From positions 1 to 6,049 of the forward strand of contig JASGCR010000144.1 in the NCBI GenBank assembly GCA_030054015.1: DNA of 6,049 nt, given 5' to 3'. Below the pieces are notes generated by a model. That model was not told where the DNA came from, did no database searches, and saw nothing but the letters and a program-made list of their open reading frames with translations. The position numbers and the translations under genes were made by a program. Of the stretch, positions 1 through 6,044 are shown piece after piece; position 1 is the first letter of the stretch, and the number at the start of each line of letters is the position of its first letter. This stretch comes from Candidatus Symbiobacter sp. Its GTDB lineage: Bacteria > Pseudomonadota > Alphaproteobacteria > Elsterales > Elsteraceae.

Positions 1-84
1 CATTGATGCTGTTGGAGAGCCATCCACATCATCAAATGCGGGTCTCTTTTGGCAATAAAGTGACTTGTTCAGAGTTTCCTATAG
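1..84 (+). mobile_element. Putative 3' end of an insertion sequence, cut by the window edge
   Basis: The right boundary is a 23-base sequence at 62-84 that recurs inverted at 144-166 with 22 of 23 bases matching, as a terminal inverted repeat would. Similarity between the copies extends inward to about position 34, and TATA (80-83) follows the presumed outer end TTTCC. Just inside the end, frame 2 is open from the window edge to a TAA at 56-58 and reads IDAVGEPSTSSNAGLFWQ, which could be the C-terminus of a transposase. Frame 3 is also open (to 123), so the frame is not proven and I do not recognise the protein. The placement of a short open frame ending a few bases before a terminal repeat is typical of IS 3' ends. 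The IS family is unknown; an IS5-like element is a guess from the look of the terminus. Confidence 0.4.
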
Positions 85-193
85 CAGATACCTCTCTGGG
101 GGATACCGGAACAAATGAGGGATGAGCCTGTCGATTGCGTCTACTATAGGAACCTCTGAACAAGTCCCACAAACAAGAGAATCGCATTTGCGG

Positions 194-212
194 GCGGTTG
201 CATCGCAACCGC
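194..212. repeat. Perfect 8-bp hairpin within the fold-back element
   Basis: GCGGTTGC at 194-201 and GCAACCGC at 205-212 are exact reverse complements separated by three bases (ATC). No T-run follows on either strand, so it is not a canonical intrinsic terminator. It sits inside the fold-back repeat and may be part of its secondary structure. Confidence 0.6.
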
Positions 213-264
213 GAAGAAATCCCGAAAAATCCCGCAATTTCAGGATATTACTGGATTGCTTCGC

Positions 265-292
265 CCGCGAAACCGCGAAACCGCGAAGCCGC
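265..292 (+). repeat. Short 8-base tandem repeat (CCGCGAAA)
   Basis: Two copies of CCGCGAAA (265-272, 273-280) are followed by CCGCGAAG (281-288) and a partial CCGC (289-292). It lies within the fold-back element, just inside its right arm. Such short tandem repeats arise by replication slippage; there is no sign of coding here. Confidence 0.7.
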
Positions 293-496
293 CCGCTCGC
301 ACATGCCCTGCTCTTTTGGCAAAATAGTACTTACTCGGACTTTCCTTAAGGTGCGCGGCGGGGAATAAGATGCCCTGTTCGTTGGCTTTGCCGGTGAGGG
401 TACCAATGGCGCAATAAGCATCAAAACTGCCCCGCCCAGGATGCATTAACCGCCCTGCCCCCGATTTCAGACAAGCATTGCGGAAGCTAATCCCAT

Positions 497-526
497 CCCC
501 GCCGCCGTAAGGCGGACGGTGCGGGG
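497..526. repeat. GC-rich hairpin with a GTAA loop
   Basis: CCCCGC (497-502) pairs with GCGGGG (521-526). Inside it, CGCC (503-506) pairs with GGCG (511-514) around a GTAA loop, leaving six unpaired bases on the right side. It lies about 180 bases downstream of the large minus-strand gene and lacks a T-run on either strand. It could weakly end transcription or be a stray palindromic repeat; neither is proven. Confidence 0.45.
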
Positions 527-603
527 CAAGACGCGCCTTTGCGCTTCATAATATTCTACTTATTTTGATTCAGGCTCTAAGCAGAAAAAGGGGGGGGTTA
601 AAA

Positions 604-622
604 GACTTGCTCAGATTCTCCT
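604..622 (+). repeat. Partial fourth copy of the mobile-element terminus
   Basis: GACTTGCTCAGATTCTCCT matches the terminus at 62-80 in 16 of 19 positions and has the same orientation. Unlike the other copies, similarity does not extend into the adjacent TCTTTTGGCAA block, so this is either an isolated end or a chance match. It overlaps the point where the extra open frames beyond the large gene's stop end (622-628). Confidence 0.35.
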
Positions 623-701
623 TATTTAATCTTGCGCGGCATAATTTTTGTTGGGGCCGATGGCGACGCGGGCAGAGTCGGCTTGGTAATGGATTGCCAG
701 G

Positions 702-3700
702 TCAAGCTGGGTTTGATTCGTGGGTCACCGCCAAAATGGGGGCATTGGGTTGATCGCCTTTCAATTTTTTGGCGCGGGCTGGTTTTGGCGCGAATGAAGG
801 GAGCGGAATCTCGCGGGCCGCGATTAATTCTCCGTCACATATACGGTTAAGCATATCTTTTTGCGCCGGTTCCAACTGAAGCACCCGTCCCAAGACATGC
901 AACAAATCGAGCAAATCGGTGGTATATTCGGGCAGCCAGTGATCGGGTTGAATCTTGCCTAATTCGGATGGGGTGCGGCGGTCACCCATGATGGGTCGTT
1001 CGCGGTTTTTGCGGCGGTATGAAAACCATTGTTTGACGATTTTTTTGCCTGACACGTCATAATTCCACATGGCGGGTTGGACATTTTCAATCACCCCGTC
1101 GCCGACCAACAACCATTGTTTTTCGGCTTGGTAATCAATTTTATCGGGGAATTTTTCGGGCGAGTCGGGGATCGGCTTGTCACCCGAATGGCGCGGCGCC
1201 AGGTGGGCGGGCAGGCGCGGCGGGGAATGAGGGCGATCCGTGTCATTGTAAAAACGCTCGCCGTAACAATGCAGCCAGATGATTTCCTGGCCCAATTCCA
1301 CCGCCTGGTGAAATAATTCCGGCGAGCGGGTGAGCGGAATGCGGAGGCCCGGTTGTTGCAAATCGGCCTTAAATTTGTTGGTATAGGCCGGATGGGCGGC
1401 AATCGCGGCAATATAGGCCATGATTTTTTCACCCGATATTTTTTCCCGATAGATTTTTTCTAACGTTTCCCGCAAGGGTTGCGAGATATTCTCGACAGTT
1501 GCCTCCGCATTTTGCCAGAGGGGGAAAACGCGGCCGCCACTTTTTCCCCTATTATGATCTATATCAAGTAAATGTGAGGCAAATGTAATTGCAGCACCAT
1601 TAACGGTGGAATTCTTTATTGGTGCTGTCAGAAATATTTGATGCTCTGAATAGGATTGCCATATTGCAGGGCTAGGACGATTAATTAGTCTATTGTCTGG
1701 AATTATGTACTGACGGTCAAATGAGCGGAATGAATAAGCAATAGGCGATAGACATTCTTCATTTTCATTTACTATGCTTATAAAGCGTTCCCTATGTCCA
1801 AATAAGTCATGCTTTATAGTTTTGAAAATTGTCCGATCGCCATTCGGATGAGGATGAAATAAAATATCTTTTTTATTCAAGTCATTTTCTGAAATAAGCC
1901 TTTTCCACCGATCCACCAAGGATTTAACATCCGGTGAAAAAGGCCACACTCGACCAGGCATTACACCCATATAGTTATTAATAAAAATTGAATCTAAGCT
2001 TTGGAAATTTGCCCAAATTTTTGACATTTTAGGCAAAAAAGGCATTCTCCAATTATCATCACATAATTTCCAAAAGCCATCGCCAAGCTGAATAGTATCC
2101 AGGTAGTCAAATTTTACCTTCTGTAAACCTTTTGGTAATTCGCGATAATAGACTGGTGCTGGGCTTTCATTATCATGTTTCGGGAATCGTACTGCCAATA
2201 CAATACAACAAGCTTGCTGTACATCAGGAAAAATGCGATCTGGAACATTTGGTTGGTGTCCTTCTGGAGTACAATTTATCACCCAAATTTCATCGGCATC
2301 TCGCCGCAAATCGGCTCGCATTTTCTGAAAACCCTTACCATCCAAGAAACCAGCCATGGAAATAAAACACACCAAACCCTGGCGCGGGGTGGTTGGCATA
2401 CCGTCCAAAATCGGCTCACCGCCAAATACTTTCCAACTCGCCCACCGCCAAAAATAGACATAGAGATTGCTTAATTTATGAAGATGTGCGCTGATGCCCC
2501 ATTCTTTCGGGGCATCTTTCCAAGCTGCAAGAGGCGCAATCACACTTTCACGACTTCCACCAAAATTTGTTCTCCCTTTAGAGTTTAAATCATGATCGTT
2601 AAGAGTTTTAGGCCGAACGTAACCACTTTCGACCCAGGCTCCTTTGCCTTTGGCTTGTTCTTTATAGGGGGGATTGCCGATCACCACACGGATGTCTTCT
2701 TTTAATTTGATTTCATTGGCTTGGTTGCGGCTTTTGACCAACACGCCGCGTACGCCGGGCAAATTGCCGACATAATTTTCCGGGTCTTCCAGGGTATTGT
2801 CTAAATAAAGTCGCAGATGATTTTCGGTCAGTTTCTCGCCAATTACTGCCGAAAATTCGCTTAATAACCGCGTTTGCGCCACCACAAACGGGCCAAATTG
2901 AAATTCAAACCCGATCATGCGGGTCAGGGCGGCCTTGACCGCCGATTTGACGCTGCCTGCCCCCTCGGACGCTGTCACACGCTTGGCAATGTGGCGGATA
3001 ATGCCGAGCAAATAGGTACCCGTCCCCATCGCCGGATCAATGATTTGCACCGATGGTGCGGCCAAACCTTGCGATAGATTGAATTTTTTGGGATCGCGCA
3101 GCGTGTCATCCACCAGGCGGATCATGTTATTAACGATTTCCGGCGGGGTGTAATATGACCCGGTGCTTTTGCGCAATTTGGCATCATAGGCCGCCAAGAA
3201 ATCTTCATAAAAATAAAGCCAAGAATCATCGGTTTTGTCGCCAAGATAATCCCATTCAAAACCTTCTAACACCCGCCTGAGGGTACGCAGCGACACCGCC
3301 AACATACGGTTGACCTCGTCATCATCGCTGATATAACGCAAAGCCGCGCCGATAAAAGAATTTTGTTGGGCCAATTCACGGGCAATGGCCGGAAAATCCA
3401 ATTTCATATTGATTTTGCCGACTTTGGCCAGCACCAAGCCAAAAGTCACCGCCTGGGCAAAACTATCAGCAAATACGGCATCATCGGATTCGGGGAAGAG
3501 TAACTCGCGCCATTCTTGGTGCAACATATCAAGACCGCGATGGCCGGCTTGCATATTCTCGGACAATTCGTCGCGCAAAAGACGGCAGAGTTTGGCACAT
3601 AATTCCGCCAATTCCTTGACGCTTTGAGGCGGTTCGGGGTCCCAACCGTAAAAATTTTGCAACAAGCGGGAGAGTGCGGCGGGTGCTTTGAGCGTCGGCT

Positions 3701-4160
3701 TGGCACGGGTAACATCGCCCTCTAACCGCACAATCGCATCAACCAACACACCATAACGCCACAGGCTAAATTCGTTGCCATCGGTGTAAATTAAATTAGG
3801 AATTGATTTTAATTTTTCCCATTGTTCTTTGTCATGCGAGTTGTTAAAGCGGTTGGGATCGGCCCCCTTGCCCGGTGCTTTGATTTCGACATAGCCCAAT
3901 AAATCATGGCCGCGACTTATGGCAAAGTCCAAGCGCAATTTCAATTCGGATTTGCGGTGTTCGCCCACCACGGTAATTTTTTCGCCACGCTTTGCTGGGG
4001 CCGCCTGATCCATTTCAATCAGCAAAATTTCCAACGGGCCGCGCAATTGGTCTTCGGGGTCACCGGTTAGTGTAGGATTGGCGAATTTCGCCGCCACCGC
4101 GCGGCCAAAGGCAGCAATGTGACTGTCAAAATCGGACAGGTAGGTTTCAGACCGAGTCAT
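702..4160 (-). CDS. Type IIG/ISP-like single-chain restriction-modification enzyme
   Basis: This 1152-residue protein probably both methylates adenine at N6 and cuts DNA lacking that mark, defending the cytoplasm against foreign DNA. Near the N-terminus, RLDFAI with D78 and the VEIKAPG strand (E92, K94) fit a PD-(D/E)XK nuclease core. The methyltransferase follows: TGSYYTP (333-339), S-adenosylmethionine-binding DPAMGTGTYL (375-384), GFEF (417-420) and catalytic NPPY (496-499), then a SMAGFLDGKGFQKMR block (601-615). Residues 910-970, with YIAAIAAHPAY and RIPLT, resemble the C-terminal specificity region of type ISP enzymes. The Walker and DEAD/DEAH helicase motifs of true type ISP enzymes such as LlaGI are absent, so the layout is closer to type IIG. 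Residues about 628-874 are encoded by AT-rich DNA. The ATG at 4158-4160 has no clear Shine-Dalgarno sequence; TAA lies in frame upstream. The stop is TGA. No separate subunit genes adjoin. Target sequence unknown. Confidence 0.9.
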   Translation of the reverse strand: MTRSETYLSDFDSHIAAFGRAVAAKFANPTLTGDPEDQLRGPLEILLIEMDQAAPAKRGEKITVVGEHRKSELKLRLDFAISRGHDLLGYVEIKAPGKGADPNRFNNSHDKEQWEKLKSIPNLIYTDGNEFSLWRYGVLVDAIVRLEGDVTRAKPTLKAPAALSRLLQNFYGWDPEPPQSVKELAELCAKLCRLLRDELSENMQAGHRGLDMLHQEWRELLFPESDDAVFADSFAQAVTFGLVLAKVGKINMKLDFPAIARELAQQNSFIGAALRYISDDDEVNRMLAVSLRTLRRVLEGFEWDYLGDKTDDSWLYFYEDFLAAYDAKLRKSTGSYYTPPEIVNNMIRLVDDTLRDPKKFNLSQGLAAPSVQIIDPAMGTGTYLLGIIRHIAKRVTASEGAGSVKSAVKAALTRMIGFEFQFGPFVVAQTRLLSEFSAVIGEKLTENHLRLYLDNTLEDPENYVGNLPGVRGVLVKSRNQANEIKLKEDIRVVIGNPPYKEQAKGKGAWVESGYVRPKTLNDHDLNSKGRTNFGGSRESVIAPLAAWKDAPKEWGISAHLHKLSNLYVYFWRWASWKVFGGEPILDGMPTTPRQGLVCFISMAGFLDGKGFQKMRADLRRDADEIWVINCTPEGHQPNVPDRIFPDVQQACCIVLAVRFPKHDNESPAPVYYRELPKGLQKVKFDYLDTIQLGDGFWKLCDDNWRMPFLPKMSKIWANFQSLDSIFINNYMGVMPGRVWPFSPDVKSLVDRWKRLISENDLNKKDILFHPHPNGDRTIFKTIKHDLFGHRERFISIVNENEECLSPIAYSFRSFDRQYIIPDNRLINRPSPAIWQSYSEHQIFLTAPIKNSTVNGAAITFASHLLDIDHNRGKSGGRVFPLWQNAEATVENISQPLRETLEKIYREKISGEKIMAYIAAIAAHPAYTNKFKADLQQPGLRIPLTRSPELFHQAVELGQEIIWLHCYGERFYNDTDRPHSPPRLPAHLAPRHSGDKPIPDSPEKFPDKIDYQAEKQWLLVGDGVIENVQPAMWNYDVSGKKIVKQWFSYRRKNRERPIMGDRRTPSELGKIQPDHWLPEYTTDLLDLLHVLGRVLQLEPAQKDMLNRICDGELIAAREIPLPSFAPKPARAKKLKGDQPNAPILAVTHESNPA

Positions 4161-4193
4161 GGCGGATTGCCCAATTTTATTAAGGAAATAGGC

Positions 4194-4236
4194 TACTTAA
4201 TTGCGTTAATTAATTATTCCTTCAGCAATTTAAGTA
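4194..4236. promoter_or_regulatory. Imperfect palindrome upstream of the restriction-modification gene
   Basis: TACTTAATTGC (4194-4204) and GCAATTTAAGTA (4225-4236) are inverted repeats that differ by one extra A, separated by 20 AT-rich bases. The dyad lies 34-76 bases before the ATG at 4160 and just downstream of a weak promoter-like pair. This is where a repressor or controller protein could bind to time expression of a potentially toxic nuclease, but no such regulator is encoded in the window. The stem is too AT-rich to suggest an intrinsic terminator for the upstream gene. Confidence 0.35.
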
Positions 4237-4263
4237 TCTATATAGAGCCCCATAAATTGGCAA
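4237..4263 (-). promoter_or_regulatory. Weak candidate promoter for the restriction-modification gene
   Basis: On the minus strand TTGCCA (4263-4258) resembles a sigma-70 -35 box (5 of 6) and TATAGA (4242-4237) resembles a -10 box (4 of 6). The spacer is 15 bases, shorter than the preferred 17, so support is weak. It lies in the only AT-rich non-coding gap between the two genes, directly upstream of the palindrome at 4194-4236. Confidence 0.25.
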
Positions 4264-4369
4264 GCATTATTTGATGAATTGGTTTCGCCACCATGCGACA
4301 ACGCCCCCGGTGAAGAAAACGAATCGCGGCGGGAAGGGAGGGAATTTTTGGCACTTATCCAGACTCCCC

Positions 4370-5887
4370 CTACGGCGCAACCCCGAATCCGCTGGCGACC
4401 CCGGTTGATGGCGGCACGGCGATGGGGAGGCTGTCGGGTTTGGTGGCCCCTTTGGTGAAATCATTGCTCAGATTGCCGACCGTGGTTTGATCGACATTGA
4501 TGGTAATGCCTGACGGAGCTTTGGCCCCGGTAATAAGCACATTATACAGCATCGAGGTGGTATCGGTACCGCTAATCGCGGTGCCATTATATTTCAAGCC
4601 GGAACTGGCGAAATTGATCGCGCTATTGCTCCCGCCGGTGAGGGTGGGCAATTGGTAATTCTTGAGATCGCCGCCCAGGGTCAGGCCGGTATTGGCACCC
4701 AAATTGACCGTACTGCTGGAATCGAGGCTCAGTTTGGCGGGTTTATAATCGGTCGGATTCGCCGCCGATGCTCCCGCCGCAAAATTCACCGTCGCACCGG
4801 TGCCGGTAATCGCCGAACCCTCTGCCACCGCATTCAGGGTCACGGTCGCGTTGGTGACGGTGACGTTGGTGGTGCCGCCATTAAACCCTTGCGGCTTAAA
4901 ACCGGCCAGGTAGCTGCCGGTCACCGTGATATTGGGAGCCGAGACGCTGGTGCCAGTGTCTGTCCCCCCCAAAGCCGACACGCGATTGCCGCGACCATCG
5001 CTGAAATTGCTGTTTTGGATGGTAAAATTTTCCTTGGCGGCGAGATTCGACATCCCGGCATTCGGCACCATCGCATTATTGAGGGTGACATTGTCGCCCG
5101 TAAGTTGCAACGGAGTGTAATTATTGGGGGTCTGGCCGCCGGGCGCGGTGGTCGTGTATAAAATCGTGGCGGTAAAGCCCCTGGCTGGAACCGTAATGCC
5201 GCCCAAATCGACACTGGCAATCGACACATTATTAATAAGGATATTATTGGTGCTGACAATGGGATTATTGTTATTGTCTAATTTCATATTGATATAAACC
5301 GCCGCTTGACCGGGTTGCAACGGCCCCGCGACTTGGGTGACGACGGCTTGTTTCAAATGGTCGCTGGGGTTCAGATTTCGGGTGACAAAATCGCCCAGGC
5401 CGGGGGCATTGCCGTTGTTCGAGAAACTGGAATTGGCAATCGCCGCCCCGGTCAGGAAATATTCCTGGGCAATAATGGCCGCGCCGGCTTTCCAGACCAG
5501 GCCATTGGGATTGACCAAATAAAACGCGCCATCCGATTGGATCACGCCGGCAATGGTTGAGAAATTGCCCGCCCCCACCACGCGGTTTAATGTCGCGTTG
5601 CCGGCCCCGACCTGGAATTTAAGCGTATTGCCCGCCGCCAGGTTGAATGATTGCCATTCGATGATGGCGCGCGCGGTGGTTTGGGTGATGGTCATGGTGG
5701 TGCCACTCGGCGCGGCGGCGGCTGCGATATTGGGGCCGCTGGCGGTGCCGCTGACCACATTGCCGCCGGAGGGGAAACTGGTCGGGGCGGGGGCGGCGAT
5801 GCCGGTGCTGGCGATTAGGAGTGTCAAAGCGGCCAAGGACACATATGCCATAAATGGATATTTATTCACAGTATTAAGCCTGCGCAT
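4370..5887 (-). CDS. Secreted protein with filamentous-haemagglutinin N-terminal (TPS) domain
   Basis: This 505-residue protein is probably a TpsA-type exoprotein, exported by Sec and then through an outer-membrane TpsB pore to the cell surface. A basic N-terminus (MRRLNTVNKY), a hydrophobic stretch (about 15-31) and a likely cleavage site near A31-A32 form a signal peptide. The TPS domain (about 35-160) shows the family signatures IIEWQSFNL (75-83), LNRV (100-103) and NPNGLVW (126-132). The rest is rich in N, T, G, S and A, contains no cysteine, and has the V-T-N-T-V pattern of a beta-helix (for example 340-352). The ATG at 5885-5887 is chosen because AGGAG ends seven bases upstream; a longer TTG-start frame from 5941 runs into a repeat array. 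Most TPS exoproteins are much longer, so it may be truncated or a short family member. No transporter gene is in the window. Adhesion is a family-based guess. Confidence 0.85.
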   Translation of the reverse strand: MRRLNTVNKYPFMAYVSLAALTLLIASTGIAAPAPTSFPSGGNVVSGTASGPNIAAAAAPSGTTMTITQTTARAIIEWQSFNLAAGNTLKFQVGAGNATLNRVVGAGNFSTIAGVIQSDGAFYLVNPNGLVWKAGAAIIAQEYFLTGAAIANSSFSNNGNAPGLGDFVTRNLNPSDHLKQAVVTQVAGPLQPGQAAVYINMKLDNNNNPIVSTNNILINNVSIASVDLGGITVPARGFTATILYTTTAPGGQTPNNYTPLQLTGDNVTLNNAMVPNAGMSNLAAKENFTIQNSNFSDGRGNRVSALGGTDTGTSVSAPNITVTGSYLAGFKPQGFNGGTTNVTVTNATVTLNAVAEGSAITGTGATVNFAAGASAANPTDYKPAKLSLDSSSTVNLGANTGLTLGGDLKNYQLPTLTGGSNSAINFASSGLKYNGTAISGTDTTSMLYNVLITGAKAPSGITINVDQTTVGNLSNDFTKGATKPDSLPIAVPPSTGVASGFGVAP

Positions 5888-5894
5888 GTTGGGT

Positions 5895-5899
5895 CTCCT
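5895..5899 (-). promoter_or_regulatory. Ribosome binding site that sets the start of the TPS-domain gene
   Basis: AGGAG on the minus strand (part of CAGGAGACC) lies seven bases before the ATG at 5887. This supports that start over the upstream TTG at 5941 and places the tandem repeat array wholly in the upstream region rather than in the coding sequence. Confidence 0.75.
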
Positions 5900-5913
5900 G
5901 AATTGCGTAAACT

Positions 5914-5927
5914 CGTCATTATCCGCC
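5914..5927 (+). repeat. Left copy of a direct repeat flanking the tandem array
   Basis: CGTCATTATCCGCC here matches CGTCATTACCCGCC at 6000-6013 in 13 of 14 bases. The pair brackets the 16-base repeat array. On the minus strand this copy supplies GATAAT (5923-5918), a -10-like hexamer, but no TTGACG box lies at a suitable distance (spacings are 12 and 28). Confidence 0.6.
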
Positions 5928-5930
5928 TGG

Positions 5931-6004
5931 TAGAGCGTCAAAGAAGTAGAGCGTCAAAGAAGTAGAGCGTCAAAGAAGTGGAGCGTCAAGAAAGTGGAGC
6001 GTCA
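5931..6004 (-). repeat. 16-base tandem repeat array upstream of the TPS-domain gene
   Basis: On the plus strand the unit TAGAGCGTCAAAGAAG occurs three times exactly (5931-5946, 5947-5962, 5963-5978). A variant TGGAGCGTCAAGAAAG (5979-5994) and a partial unit (5995-6004) follow. There are no distinct spacers, so it is not a CRISPR array. Read toward the gene, each full unit contains TTGACG, and the box in one unit lies 17 bases before TCTACT or TCTACC in the next. This gives overlapping sigma-70-like pairs at 5973/5945, 5989/5961 and 5957/5929. The array ends 43 bases before the start codon. Copy-number change by slippage could alter promoter strength. Confidence 0.85.
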
Positions 6005-6013
6005 TTACCCGCC
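6000..6013 (+). repeat. Right copy of the direct repeat flanking the tandem array
   Basis: CGTCATTACCCGCC matches the copy at 5914-5927 with one mismatch. It overlaps the partial fifth repeat unit at its left and abuts the hairpin at 6013-6044. The arrangement suggests the array grew inside, or was inserted with, a duplicated 14-base segment. Confidence 0.6.
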
Positions 6014-6044
6014 GGACTGCAAGCGGATTTCCGCTTGCAGTCCG
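6013..6044. repeat. Perfect 14-bp hairpin at the right edge
   Basis: CGGACTGCAAGCGG (6013-6026) and CCGCTTGCAGTCCG (6031-6044) are exact reverse complements around a four-base ATTT loop. No T-run follows on either strand (AGTCG to the right; GCGGGTAATG on the minus strand to the left). It is therefore not a textbook intrinsic terminator, although it may still end transcription of a gene beyond the window and insulate the TPS-domain gene. It could equally be a dispersed palindromic repeat. Confidence 0.7.

Larger units (their letters stand above)
144..350. repeat. Fold-back (MITE-like) repeat element
   Basis: The two ends are diverged inverted copies of the same sequence. The left arm starts at 144-166 and continues through the AAGAGAATCGCATTTG block (176-191) and GCGGGCGG (190-197). 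The right arm reads back from 350 through the TCTTTTGGCAA block (312-322) to CCGCCCGC (289-296). The proposed outer ends are GGAACC at 149 and TTTCC at 345, flanked by TATA and TTAA, so there is no matching target duplication. Inside are a perfect 8-bp hairpin (194-212) and an 8-base tandem repeat (265-292). No transposase is encoded. It could be a non-autonomous derivative of the element whose end lies at 1-84, or an IS remnant with a large internal deletion. Confidence 0.45.
351..701. other. Intergenic stretch downstream of the restriction-modification gene
   Basis: No convincing gene was found between the fold-back element and the stop codon of the restriction-modification gene. The stretch holds a GC-rich hairpin (497-526), a run of eight G at 590-597 preceded by five A, and a partial copy of the mobile-element terminus at 604-622. 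A minus-strand frame from 446 down to 240 is open but runs through the fold-back repeat, so it is probably fortuitous or a relic. On the minus strand, two frames remain open past the stop at 702, to stops at 622-624 and 626-628. No T-rich intrinsic terminator is evident for the large gene. Confidence 0.5.

Noticed and set aside
122..349. Plus-strand frame of 75 codons
   Set aside because: It spans the whole fold-back element and its inverted arms, which explain its sequence without coding; it has no family match that I recognise.
240..446. Minus-strand frame of 68 codons starting MHPGRGSFDAY
   Set aside because: It runs through the right arm of the fold-back repeat and the 8-base tandem repeat; it shows no recognisable domain. 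A decayed gene fragment cannot be excluded for its first 30 residues.
4267..4464. Minus-strand frame of 65 codons overlapping the 3' end of the TPS-domain gene
   Set aside because: It is in another frame over the coding end, is proline- and arginine-rich without family features, and has no ribosome binding site.
4459..4475. Further copy of the mobile-element terminus (TTGCTCAGATT)
   Set aside because: The 11-base match lies inside the TPS-domain coding sequence in a normal codon context and does not extend; it is probably chance.
4652..5161. Plus-strand frame of 169 codons opposite the TPS-domain gene
   Set aside because: It is antisense to a well-supported gene and arises from its repetitive, GC-rich codons; its composition resembles no protein family.
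5888..5941. N-terminal extension of the TPS-domain protein from a TTG start at 5941
   Set aside because: It begins inside the tandem repeat, has no ribosome binding site, and would place 18 hydrophilic residues before a clear signal peptide, whereas the ATG at 5887 has AGGAG at ideal spacing.
5918..5941. Promoter made of TTGACG (5941-5936) and GATAAT (5923-5918)
   Set aside because: Both boxes look good, but the spacing is only 12 bases, too short for sigma-70; the next TTGACG upstream gives 28.
5931..6004. CRISPR array
   Set aside because: The 16-base units are directly adjacent with no spacers and no cas genes are present.
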